A stretch of 64,000 bases of DNA, from positions 62,001-126,000 of the forward strand of contig JAMLHK010000006.1 in NCBI GenBank assembly GCA_023957155.1, given 5' to 3'. This DNA is from Chitinophagaceae bacterium. Its GTDB lineage: Bacteria; Bacteroidota; Bacteroidia; Chitinophagales; Chitinophagaceae. Below are positions 8,780-16,961 of this stretch, piece by piece. The number at the start of each line of letters is the position of its first letter. Within the stretch, counting starts at the first letter, position 1. The translations under genes and the position numbers were made by a program. The notes beneath the pieces were generated by a model. That model saw only the letters and a list, made by a program, of their open reading frames with translations, had not been told where the DNA came from and ran no database searches.

Positions 8780-9433
8780 TCAGAAACCGGTTGTTCCGTC
8801 CCGGACTTTAACTTTTTTCCTGCCTGAATTTTTTTTCTCCCATTCAGAAACGGTCTTAGGCTTTTCGGCTGCCTTCTTCGGTGCTGCTTCCGCGCTTGTG
8901 CTGCCGGCATTTTTTTCTTTTTGGCCGAAGAAGTAGTTCTCTTGTTTGATAATAAATCCTGTATTGGGATCATAAAATTTCCAGGTACCATGAGCTACCG
9001 AAGCCACTTCTAACTTGACGACTTTTGTTTCCCATTTGTCCGGAGTAACGGGATCGGGAACCTGTACCGTATCGTAAGGATTTTCCGGGTTGGTAGCTCT
9101 CCAGCTTTCTTCGCGGAGGAGGTCTCCCATCTTAGTGTAATACTGTTGCCTGCCATCTTTTTCACCCCATTTATAATTTTCAAGTGCTGTTAAATCCCCG
9201 GTAAGATTATATCTTCTCCAGGGTCCTTCTTTTTTATCATCCGAGAAGTAACCTTCCTCCTCGTAGCCCGGCTCTCCGCGTAGTGCATCAACGTGGATAA
9301 CCCATGGTCCCTGCTTTTTATTGTTTTGATCCACCCGGTTCAGGGTATCTCCTTTTACGGAGATGATAAAGCTTTTTAATTGCGCCTGACTTTGCAGGGA
9401 AACCAATAGTAGCAGGATGAGAAGGTATCGCAT
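8780..9433 (-). CDS. Secreted protein with MORN/YwqK-like repeats
   Basis: A 217-residue protein with a signal peptide (MRYLLILLLLVSLQSQAQ). It carries repeated short segments of the type KKQGPWVIH, KKEGPWRRY, GEKDGRQQYY and AHGTWKFY, typical of MORN-variant/YwqK-like proteins. The C-terminal tail is lysine-rich, low-complexity and ends KVKVRDGTTGF. Likely periplasmic. MORN-like repeats often contact membranes or peptidoglycan, but no catalytic residue is visible. The paired lipoprotein gene downstream suggests a common envelope function. Confidence 0.6.
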   Translation of the reverse strand: MRYLLILLLLVSLQSQAQLKSFIISVKGDTLNRVDQNNKKQGPWVIHVDALRGEPGYEEEGYFSDDKKEGPWRRYNLTGDLTALENYKWGEKDGRQQYYTKMGDLLREESWRATNPENPYDTVQVPDPVTPDKWETKVVKLEVASVAHGTWKFYDPNTGFIIKQENYFFGQKEKNAGSTSAEAAPKKAAEKPKTVSEWEKKNSGRKKVKVRDGTTGF

Positions 9434-9599
9434 ATCGCAATAATTTTAAGATGAGCGCTTATACTGCAAAGATATATTCAACAACAATGCCATGTTAAAC
9501 CAAAAAGTTAAGGAAAGGGAATATATATTTTAAGGAAAATTATCATAGGCTAAACTGTAATGGTATCCGATTTGCATTAACAATGGAAATCTATATTCC

Positions 9600-10127
9600 A
9601 TGAAGATGAACTACCGGTTTATTTTATATTTAATATGTACCTGTATGGCTTTTTCCTGTACAAAAGAAGTTGTTGAAAAAGACCGGGTTGAAGAAATCGG
9701 GCCGGAAGGGAAAAAACCTGACATTTCTTATAATGTAAATATTGATGTTATCCTTGGCCTTGTAAACGGGGCACGTGCCAAAGGGTGTACCTGCGGTACT
9801 ACCGTGATGCCTCCCGTGCCTGCGCTGACCTGGAATGAATTGCTTGCAAAAGCGGCATACGATCACAGCGTTGATATGAAAACAAATAATTATTTTTCAC
9901 ATACCAGTATAAGCCAAACAAAGCCGGGAGACCGGATGAAGGCCGTAGGATATAAGTGGTCTACCTATGGAGAAAATATTGCTATGGGGCAGACCACCGA
10001 ACAAATAGTAATGAATAGCTGGCTGAAAAGCGAAGGACATTGTAAAAATATTATGAATAAAAATTTTAAAGATATAGGGGTTGGGCGTTCAGGGAATTAC
10101 TGGACTCAGGTATTTGGTGCGAGATAG
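9600..10127 (+). CDS. CAP/SCP (YkwD-type) domain lipoprotein
   Basis: A 175-residue lipoprotein with a signal peptide ending CMAFSC (lipobox Cys near residue 20). The CAP domain follows, with HSVDMKTNNYFSHTS, the family signature GENIAMG and WLKSEGHCKNIMN before the C-terminal strand. CAP-domain proteins are secreted and have been linked to protease, lipid-binding or defence roles; which applies here is unknown. ATG 9600 and ATG 9606 are both possible. It is convergent with the symporter gene. Confidence 0.8.
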   Translation: MKMNYRFILYLICTCMAFSCTKEVVEKDRVEEIGPEGKKPDISYNVNIDVILGLVNGARAKGCTCGTTVMPPVPALTWNELLAKAAYDHSVDMKTNNYFSHTSISQTKPGDRMKAVGYKWSTYGENIAMGQTTEQIVMNSWLKSEGHCKNIMNKNFKDIGVGRSGNYWTQVFGAR

Positions 10128-10176
10128 CAGACAGGCGGTGCCCTGATTACCGGTAAAGTCTGTTTAATACATTTCT

Positions 10177-11379
10177 TTATTCATTGTATAGTGTCGTAAA
10201 CTCCTTTTCGCTTTTTGAGATTACTAATGTTGCCACACCATTTCCTATAATATTGGTAATAGCACGGGCTTCACTCATGAATTTGTCTACGGCTAATAAA
10301 AAAGCCAGTCCTTCCAGCGGAATTTTATGTAATGCGGTAAGCGTTGAAGCCAGAATAATGAATCCGCTGCCTGTAACTCCGGCTGCACCTTTGGATGTAA
10401 TCATCAGGATACCTACGATAGAAATCATTTCAATCCCCGACAGCTCCACGTTATACAATTGTGCCAGGAAAATAACGGCCATGGAAAGATAAATAGATGT
10501 ACCGTCCAGGTTGAATGAATAGCCTGTAGGGACAACAAGTCCTACCACCGGCTTGCTGCATCCCATTTTTTCGAGCTTAAGCATGAGTGAAGGCAGGGCT
10601 GTTTCGGATGACGATGTGCCAAGAACGATCAGCAGTTCTTCCTGTATAGTTCGGAGAAATTTCCAGATGCTGAGCTTATAAAAATGGAGGATAAGTCCTA
10701 ATACAATAAAAATAAATATTGCCATCGTGCCGTACATGGTTAACATTAATTTTCCGAGTGGGATGAGCGTTTTGATACCAAATTTTCCAACCGTGTAAGC
10801 CATACCGCCAAAAGCCCCCAGGGGGGCCAGGTACATAACATATTTTAGGGCCTTAAACACAATATTAGTGACTTTTATAAGCGGCCGTATTATTTTGTGC
10901 TGGTGCTTACTCATGCTCAGTAAAATACCGCACAGGATAGCTGCTATGAGAACCTGTAGGGTAAAGTTTTCCCTGAGAAAGTGGAGCCAGCTAAAATCGG
11001 CGTTACCCGGCTCATAGGCGGAAGCGTCTTGTATAGGAAGTCCCGTTTTGTCAATCTTACCGGGCTGCACGATATGAGCAAATACAATGCCGATGGCCAG
11101 AGCAATAGTAGTTACTATCTCAAAATAAACCAGGGCTTTTAACCCGATCTTTCCCACTTTTTTAAGGTTACCCATTCCCGTTATACCGAGCACGATCGTG
11201 AGGAAGATGATCGGACCGATAAACAGTTTTATCAATTGGATGAAGCCGGTGCCCATCCATTCTGCCCGGACAGCCGTTTCGGGAAAGTAATAGCCTAATA
11301 ATACAGCGATAATTATGGCAAGTAAAACCCAGAAAGTGAGATGAGAGAAAATTCGTTTAAGCACCCCGGTTAAATACAT
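10177..11379 (-). CDS. Dicarboxylate/amino acid:cation symporter (DAACS family)
   Basis: A 400-residue inner-membrane carrier of the GltP/DctA family. It shows hairpin-loop motif SSSETALPSLMLKLEKMG, the NMDGT-like element FNLDGTSIYLSMAVIFLAQ and NIIGNGVATLVISKSEKEF, spread over about eight transmembrane segments plus two re-entrant hairpins. It takes up C4-dicarboxylates, glutamate or aspartate with H+ or Na+; the exact substrate cannot be read from sequence. Length is slightly below the usual 410-440 residues. ATG 11379. Single-gene unit. Confidence 0.88.
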   Translation of the reverse strand: MYLTGVLKRIFSHLTFWVLLAIIIAVLLGYYFPETAVRAEWMGTGFIQLIKLFIGPIIFLTIVLGITGMGNLKKVGKIGLKALVYFEIVTTIALAIGIVFAHIVQPGKIDKTGLPIQDASAYEPGNADFSWLHFLRENFTLQVLIAAILCGILLSMSKHQHKIIRPLIKVTNIVFKALKYVMYLAPLGAFGGMAYTVGKFGIKTLIPLGKLMLTMYGTMAIFIFIVLGLILHFYKLSIWKFLRTIQEELLIVLGTSSSETALPSLMLKLEKMGCSKPVVGLVVPTGYSFNLDGTSIYLSMAVIFLAQLYNVELSGIEMISIVGILMITSKGAAGVTGSGFIILASTLTALHKIPLEGLAFLLAVDKFMSEARAITNIIGNGVATLVISKSEKEFTTLYNE

Positions 11380-11507
11380 GCCTGGAATTTTGAAGTCGCA
11401 AATAAAAGATTTAAATGTAATATAAAAATGAGTATGGCAGATACATCGCCTAATAATCTTTTAAAGACAGAACAGGTGAAAGAATTAATGCTTTTATTTG
11501 TAATGAA

Positions 11508-12896
11508 ATGGAAAAAATGACAATTGATATTGATAAGCTGGATCATGTTTTTTTTATAGGAGTGGCTGGAACAGGAATGAGTGCGCTGGCACAATATTTT
11601 GCCGGGTTGGGAAAACAAGTGTCCGGGTCTGACCGGTATTTTTCATCGGGCCTGCAGAATGATATTCAGGATAAGCTCGGGGCTGCCGGAATACGTTGTT
11701 ACAAGCAGGATGGAGAAGGTATAACGAGGGATATAGAACTTGTTGTAGTGTCAACAGCGGTAGAAGATACCGTATTAGAAGTGCAAAAAGCAAAACAACT
11801 GGGCATTCCTGTTATTAAGCGCTCCGAATTGCTTGCAACTGTTGTCCGGAACAGAAAAACGATTGCTATTGGCGGCACTTCGGGAAAAAGTACCACAAGT
11901 GCCATGCTTTTTGATATATTAAGTTATGCCGGGTTGAAGCCGGGTATTATTAGCGGTGCAGGGCTGGTGAGTCTTATCCGGGAGGGGAAAATTGGGAATG
12001 CCCAAACGGGAGAGGGGGAATGGCTGGTAATTGAAGCGGATGAGAGTGATGGCTCGATCGTACAATATGAGGCGGAAATTGGGGTATTACTGAACGTAGA
12101 TAAAGACCATCAGGAAATTGATACACTGATGGGCATATTTGGGGTTTTTAAAGAGAATACCAGGGGTATTTTTATCGTAAATCGGTCGCATCCGTTAGCT
12201 GCAAAGCTTTCCCGGGATATCCGCGCAGATTTTTCAACTGATGTATATTCCGGTGCAGGATTTATCGGTACAGATTTTCACCAGGAGGGGTTAGATATTA
12301 ATTTTTTAATTAATAATATTCCCTTTTCCCTGCATACGGTGGGGGCACATAATATGGAGAATGCATTAGCGTCATCAGCCGCTGCTTCTTTATTGGGTGT
12401 TGATTTATCGGTATCGGCTGCGGCATTAGCCAGGTATGAAGGAATTTACAGGCGCCACCAGGTCATTGGCAACAAACGGGGTGTTTGGTTGATAGATGAT
12501 TATGCACATAACCCCGCCAAATGTGCCGCGTCTATTTCTGCCTGTCAGCAAATTGCACCTAAAGTAATTGCCTGGTTTCAACCTCATGGTTATGGACCAA
12601 CACGGTTTTTACGGGATGATTTTGTAAAAGAGATCGCAGGTGTTTTGCGTCCGGGGGATGAGATATGGATGAGTGAGATTTTTTATGCGGGAGGTACTGC
12701 TGTAAAGGATATTTCGGCAGGAGACCTCATCAATGATATCAGGCTATTGGGGAAAAATGCTTTTTTTACCCCTCAGCGTGAAAATTTTATAGCCGAAGTC
12801 CGGCCTCATTTAACTGAGGATTGTGTGCTTTTACTTATGGGAGCAAGGGATCCTTCCCTGGAAAACTTTGCCCGCGAGATATGGAATGAATTATAA
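11508..12896 (+). CDS. Mur ligase family protein, MurC-like with altered P-loop
   Basis: A 462-residue three-domain Mur ligase. The N-terminal Rossmann-like domain begins FFIGVAGTGMSALAQYF, the ATP-binding loop is GGTSGKSTTSAM (residues 122-133), and EADESDGS and AHNPAKCAASISACQQI follow. Order and length are those of MurC/Mpl, which ligate an amino acid or peptide to UDP-MurNAc. MurC and Mpl normally have GTHGKTTT; here His is replaced by Ser and Thr by Ser. The gene is also outside any division/cell-wall cluster. It is therefore more likely a MurC paralogue or recycling ligase than the sole essential MurC. It is divergent from the symporter gene. Confidence 0.75.
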   Translation: MEKMTIDIDKLDHVFFIGVAGTGMSALAQYFAGLGKQVSGSDRYFSSGLQNDIQDKLGAAGIRCYKQDGEGITRDIELVVVSTAVEDTVLEVQKAKQLGIPVIKRSELLATVVRNRKTIAIGGTSGKSTTSAMLFDILSYAGLKPGIISGAGLVSLIREGKIGNAQTGEGEWLVIEADESDGSIVQYEAEIGVLLNVDKDHQEIDTLMGIFGVFKENTRGIFIVNRSHPLAAKLSRDIRADFSTDVYSGAGFIGTDFHQEGLDINFLINNIPFSLHTVGAHNMENALASSAAASLLGVDLSVSAAALARYEGIYRRHQVIGNKRGVWLIDDYAHNPAKCAASISACQQIAPKVIAWFQPHGYGPTRFLRDDFVKEIAGVLRPGDEIWMSEIFYAGGTAVKDISAGDLINDIRLLGKNAFFTPQRENFIAEVRPHLTEDCVLLLMGARDPSLENFAREIWNEL

Positions 12897-12918
12897 TATC
12901 TTTTTATATCTCTTTAAT

Positions 12919-13836
12919 TCAAATTGTAGTTTTCATTTTTACATTCCACCATATCCCCTTAAAAAAGGATTGCAGGTGCGAGAACTGCCTTTTCAATAGA
13001 AATTTAAAGGTAGCTGCCGGTATAGAAAAAAACAGGAAAAAGAACAGGAAAGCAAAAAAATGTAAGCGGCTGCTGTTTTTACGCATAAAAAATATGCGGT
13101 TTCTGGTATTATAATATACGTTAATGGCACTTTTTTCTGAAGGAAGGGCTGTTTTCTTATTATAAACAACAGCTTTGGGCTGGTATAATATTTTATAGCC
13201 GGTTTTCAAAATACGGGCACTTACATCGTGGTCGTCAAAGTAAATGAAAAAATTGGGAGGAAGCATGCCAGCCTGTTCGATAACATTTTTTTTCATCATC
13301 ATGGCTCCGCTATAGGCACCATGTGTATAGTATGGAGTATCATACTGCCCTTTATCTTGTTTTTTATGACCGATTATGGATTTTGTTCCGGTAAGTTTAT
13401 TCAGTGCATTATAACCTGCATATTGGATCTCATTTTTTTTGTGATAAGAACGGATTTTCGGACAGGTAACGCCCAGGATATTGTCGGTTAAGAAAGGAGA
13501 TAAAAGATCATCTAATGTATTATCAGCCAGTTCGGTATGATTATTAATTAATAATATAAAATCTCCCTTTGCCTGCCTGATTGCCCAGTTAACGCCATGC
13601 TCATGGCTATGCCGGTCAGCTTTTAGGATACGTGTGTTGGGGTAATTACCGGCAATAATGTGCATTGTCGGGTCAGAGGCAGAGCCCATATCACAAACGA
13701 GTACTTCATAATTTTTATAGAGAAGTTTTCTGGTAGATTCCAGAAACTGGCAAGTAGTTTCCGTTTCATTCCAGTTAAGGGTGATTATAGAGATTAAGGG
13801 TTTTGCTTTTACAAGGACGAATTTTTTTTCCTGCAT
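12919..13836 (-). CDS. Family 2 glycosyltransferase with C-terminal membrane segment
   Basis: A 305-residue GT2 enzyme. The GT-A fold starts PLISIITLNWNETETTCQFL; ILKADRHSHEHGVNWAIRQA and the metal-site region FILLINNHTEL follow. YFDDHDVSARILKTGYKILY, the family acceptor/DxD-like block, comes next, and a hydrophobic C-terminal helix (FFAFLFFFLFFSIP) anchors it to the inner membrane. It resembles rhamnosyltransferase-like enzymes of polysaccharide synthesis. It stands alone beside the secreted-esterase genes. Acceptor unknown. The canonical DxD is degenerate in its first position (NNH). Confidence 0.8.
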   Translation of the reverse strand: MQEKKFVLVKAKPLISIITLNWNETETTCQFLESTRKLLYKNYEVLVCDMGSASDPTMHIIAGNYPNTRILKADRHSHEHGVNWAIRQAKGDFILLINNHTELADNTLDDLLSPFLTDNILGVTCPKIRSYHKKNEIQYAGYNALNKLTGTKSIIGHKKQDKGQYDTPYYTHGAYSGAMMMKKNVIEQAGMLPPNFFIYFDDHDVSARILKTGYKILYQPKAVVYNKKTALPSEKSAINVYYNTRNRIFFMRKNSSRLHFFAFLFFFLFFSIPAATFKFLLKRQFSHLQSFFKGIWWNVKMKTTI

Positions 13837-14389
13837 GTTATTTCTCTTTGATTATTAAGCAATAATGGTAGTTGAGAAATAATGGACTTAAAGGCAGTCT
13901 TTCAAAATACAGCGTGGAATAGAGTAACTACTTACCCTGGACGCAGGGATATAGGAGGAATCTTATGTGTATTGAATACATAAGCGATACTAAAAATAGC
14001 AAATATTTTTCCTTTTCCTTAATGAGGCCGGGGAGTGCAGCTTTATGGATTAGCGGCTATTTTCAATTTTTATTTTAATAAATTGATAAGCAGGTAATTA
14101 GTAATATTATTTTATTCGGGGATGAAAGAAAAATTATCATTTGATAATAAGAATGGCATTGTCATATCTGTTTAAAAGTTTTCCACTTTTTATTTTTATT
14201 TAACTAATTGGTATAAAACTTGTATTCTTTCTGATTCTTTTTTTACTTTGTAAATCCAGTTACTATGTTTAAATTCTATCTAAGGTTTCACTACAGGAAA
14301 GCATCATCAGCCTACTATGAAAAGTAATTAATTCTTGTGAACAGGCATCATTAACCGTACATTTCTTAACCTTTTTTTCCTGAAAAATC
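13837..14389. other. Long A+T-rich intergenic region with small hairpins
   Basis: 553 bp between divergent genes without a credible open reading frame. It holds CCCTG-GACG-CAGGG (about 13935-13949) and a 23-nt interrupted palindrome CTTAT..ATAAG with GTATT-G-AATAC inside (13962-13984). Towards the right end is a candidate promoter (14220-14250). Confidence 0.5.
14220..14250 (+). promoter_or_regulatory. Candidate promoter of the first secreted esterase gene
   Basis: TTG (14220-14222), 21 nt, then TACTTTG (14244-14250). The same arrangement (TTG, 20 nt, TACTTTG) precedes the paralogous gene at 16839-16868. The hexamer region is one base shorter than consensus TAnnTTTG, so this is a tentative call. 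Confidence 0.35.
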
Positions 14390-16744
14390 ATGAACCAGAA
14401 CAAAAAGTTTTTTTCCTTCCCTAACGTGTTATTACATTTTTTTCTTTCCTGTTTGTTCCTAACTTTTTTTTCTACTCAGCGGGTAGATGCACAGTATCAG
14501 AAAACCCAGAAAGCCGTGACGCAAAAGATAGATGCGTACGTAAATGGGTATTATGAATCATTGCCTGAAGATTATGCTTCGAATCCCGCGAAGAAATATC
14601 CTTTGCTCATATTTATTCATGGAGTGGGCGAGTTGGGAAACGGTTCGTCCCAGTTAAGCCTTGTATTAAAAAACGGTCCTCCAAAACTGCTAAATGAAGG
14701 GAAATTTCCATCAAGTTTTACGGTAGGGGGAAAAAATTATTCTTTTATAGTAATATCTCCACAGCTTATCAGTAGTAATTATTCTGAATCTCCAACAATA
14801 ATCAATGATATTATCAATTATTGTAAACAAAAGTATCGCGTGGATGAGCAACGCGTATATCTTACGGGCTTAAGTATGGGTGGAACAATGACCTGGTATT
14901 ATGGTGGTAGTTCTGAAGCGAATGCAAAGAATATTGCAGCAAGTTTAGTTGTATGTGGGAATGTTTCTAATTCTGACACTAGGGTCAAGAATACAGCTAA
15001 TGCTAAGTTACCGATATGGGCTACTGTAAATACTGGTGATCCGTTAATGTCACCATCGGCTACATCTGCTGCCATTTCTGCAATAAATGCTTTTGTTCCT
15101 ACACCTCCCAAAGCTTTATTGTCTATTTTTAACGCTTCCGGACATGATGCGTGGACTAAAACTTATGATCCGAATTTTAAACAGGATGGTCTGAATGTAT
15201 ATGAGTGGATGTTATCTTATTCAAGAGGAGCAGCTACCTCATCACCTGATCCGCTTCCACCAACGGCTAATGCCGGTACAAATCAGTCAATTACACTACC
15301 AACAAACAGTGTTACTCTTGATGGCAGTAAATCTGCGGCCGCTTCAGGTAGTATTGTTAGTTATACCTGGACAAAAGTATCAGGCCCTGCCGCAACAATA
15401 ACAAGTTCTTCTTCAGCTAAAACAACGGTTACAGGGTTAGTAGCTGGTACATACCAGTTTAGTTTAACAGTAAAAGATAGCAATGGAAAATCAGCCAGTG
15501 CAACGGTTAGTGTTACTGTAAATGCTGAGGCTGTTCCTTTGAAGTCTCATGCTGGCTCGAATCAAACGATAACGCTACCGGTTAATAGTGTAACGGTGGA
15601 TGGAAGTACTAAATCTACATATCCGACAGGTAGCACGTTTTTATGGGTAAAGTTGTATGGTCCTGCAGGAGGCACCATTACCACTCCGACATCATTGAAG
15701 ACAACGATTACGGGGTTAAACAATGAAGGAGATTACCAGTTTCAGTTACAGATAAGGGATAAGAATGGCACTCTTTCTACTTCTTCAATGCATGTAATAG
15801 TGAATGCTGCTCCTGTGACAGAGCTTAAGTCTCATGCTGGTTCGAATCAAACGATAACGCTACCGGTTAATAGTGTAACAGTGGATGGAAGTACTAAATC
15901 TACATATCCGACAGGTAGCACGTTTTTATGGGTAAAGTTGTATGGTCCTGCAGGAGGCACCATTACCACTCCGGCATCATTGAAGACAACGATTACGGGG
16001 TTAAACAATGAAGGAGATTACCAGTTTCAGTTACAGATAAGGGATAAGAATGGCACCCTTTCTACTTCTTCAATGCATGTAATTGTAAAATCTGCGCCGG
16101 AATTAATTAATGTACCGCCTTTGTATGCTGATGCCGGTGGTAATCAAACTATTACGCTTCCTGTTACCCAGGTTAAGCTTGATGGGAGTGCAAAATCAAC
16201 TGCTCCGGAAGGAAGCGTTCATATTTGGAAACAGACGGGAGGTCCTGTAACAGCTAATATTCTGTATCCTTATAGCATAGGGACAAATGTAACAGGCTTG
16301 ACGGTAGCAGGTATCTATAAATTTCAATTGGTGTTGACGGATCCGCAAGGGAACGTAGCCACTTCAACCACAACGATAACGGTTACATCTGCCGTATCTG
16401 CAAGGACTACCGGAGATTCGGATGTAAATGTCGCAGTAGATCAACCTTTACTTTCAGGGAACTCTGATCTGATATCCACTTCAACAGCATTAGATGTAAA
16501 GATTTATCCAAATCCGGTTCAATCAGATATGAATGTGTGGATTGAATCTAAAGAAACCGGTAAAGTAAATGTTGTAGTTTATAATTATCAGGGGGTATCT
16601 CTATTCCAGAGAAATTTTGTGAAATATACATCAGGGCGGGAGCTTCAGTCATTTAATATATCAAAGTTACCTGCAGGGGTATACCTGTTGAAGGTAAGTA
16701 TTGAAGATAAATACCAACAAACAGTCAGAATAGTGAAGCAATAA
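14390..16744 (+). CDS. Secreted alpha/beta-hydrolase with four PKD-like repeats and type IX sorting domain
   Basis: A 784-residue exported protein. Residues 1-34 are a signal peptide. An esterase domain of the PHB-depolymerase/feruloyl-esterase type (about 40-280) shows IFIHGVGELG and nucleophile GLSMG (Ser162), with probable Asp217 (TGD) and His252 (GHD). Four PKD/Ig-like modules of about 95 residues follow (each with AG.NQTITLP..VTLDG and GTYQFSL-type strands). The last 85 residues (VKIYPNPVQSDMNVWI to VRIVKQ) form a type-A T9SS C-terminal domain, so the protein should be displayed on or released from the cell surface. Modules 2 and 3 are nearly identical in DNA. A paralogue with 17 modules follows directly. 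Substrate unknown; a plant or microbial polyester or acylated glycan is plausible. Confidence 0.82.
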   Translation: MNQNKKFFSFPNVLLHFFLSCLFLTFFSTQRVDAQYQKTQKAVTQKIDAYVNGYYESLPEDYASNPAKKYPLLIFIHGVGELGNGSSQLSLVLKNGPPKLLNEGKFPSSFTVGGKNYSFIVISPQLISSNYSESPTIINDIINYCKQKYRVDEQRVYLTGLSMGGTMTWYYGGSSEANAKNIAASLVVCGNVSNSDTRVKNTANAKLPIWATVNTGDPLMSPSATSAAISAINAFVPTPPKALLSIFNASGHDAWTKTYDPNFKQDGLNVYEWMLSYSRGAATSSPDPLPPTANAGTNQSITLPTNSVTLDGSKSAAASGSIVSYTWTKVSGPAATITSSSSAKTTVTGLVAGTYQFSLTVKDSNGKSASATVSVTVNAEAVPLKSHAGSNQTITLPVNSVTVDGSTKSTYPTGSTFLWVKLYGPAGGTITTPTSLKTTITGLNNEGDYQFQLQIRDKNGTLSTSSMHVIVNAAPVTELKSHAGSNQTITLPVNSVTVDGSTKSTYPTGSTFLWVKLYGPAGGTITTPASLKTTITGLNNEGDYQFQLQIRDKNGTLSTSSMHVIVKSAPELINVPPLYADAGGNQTITLPVTQVKLDGSAKSTAPEGSVHIWKQTGGPVTANILYPYSIGTNVTGLTVAGIYKFQLVLTDPQGNVATSTTTITVTSAVSARTTGDSDVNVAVDQPLLSGNSDLISTSTALDVKIYPNPVQSDMNVWIESKETGKVNVVVYNYQGVSLFQRNFVKYTSGRELQSFNISKLPAGVYLLKVSIEDKYQQTVRIVKQ
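15545..16114 (+). repeat. 285-bp tandem duplication within the PKD region
   Basis: Two consecutive 285-bp units (about 15545-15829 and 15830-16114) encode PKD modules 2 and 3. Over most of their length they differ by only a few bases, which points to a recent in-frame duplication. Confidence 0.8.
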
Positions 16745-16769
16745 TCAGATAAAAACAAATAACAAGTAA

Positions 16770-16801
16770 AGCGATGAGACTAATAGTTCATCGCTTTTTT
16801 T
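16770..16801 (+). terminator. Rho-independent terminator after the first esterase gene
   Basis: AGCGATGA pairs perfectly with TCATCGCT around a 10-nt loop and is followed by seven T. It separates the two paralogous esterase genes into independent transcripts. Confidence 0.85.
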
Positions 16802-16838
16802 GTCCAATCTAATTTATCATAGGCTAACCAAATAGGTC

Positions 16839-16868
16839 TTGTTCCCTATACGTTTGGCATTTACTTTG
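16839..16868 (+). promoter_or_regulatory. Candidate promoter of the second secreted esterase gene
   Basis: TTG (16839-16841), 20 nt, TACTTTG (16862-16868), about 94 bp before the ATG. It mirrors the element before the paralogue at 14390. Confidence 0.35.
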
Positions 16869-16961
16869 GAGTTTATAGATAGTTATCCTGATGAAAACTA
16901 ATTTGGATATTACTATTGCTATGATATAGTATATCTTTTTAATCCGTATATCCGTAAGACT

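Noticed and set aside
9540-9553. TTATCATAGGCTAA shared with 16814-16827, upstream of two exported-protein genes
   Set aside because: Exact 14-base matches are expected by chance several times in 64 kb, the distances to the starts differ, and no symmetry is present.
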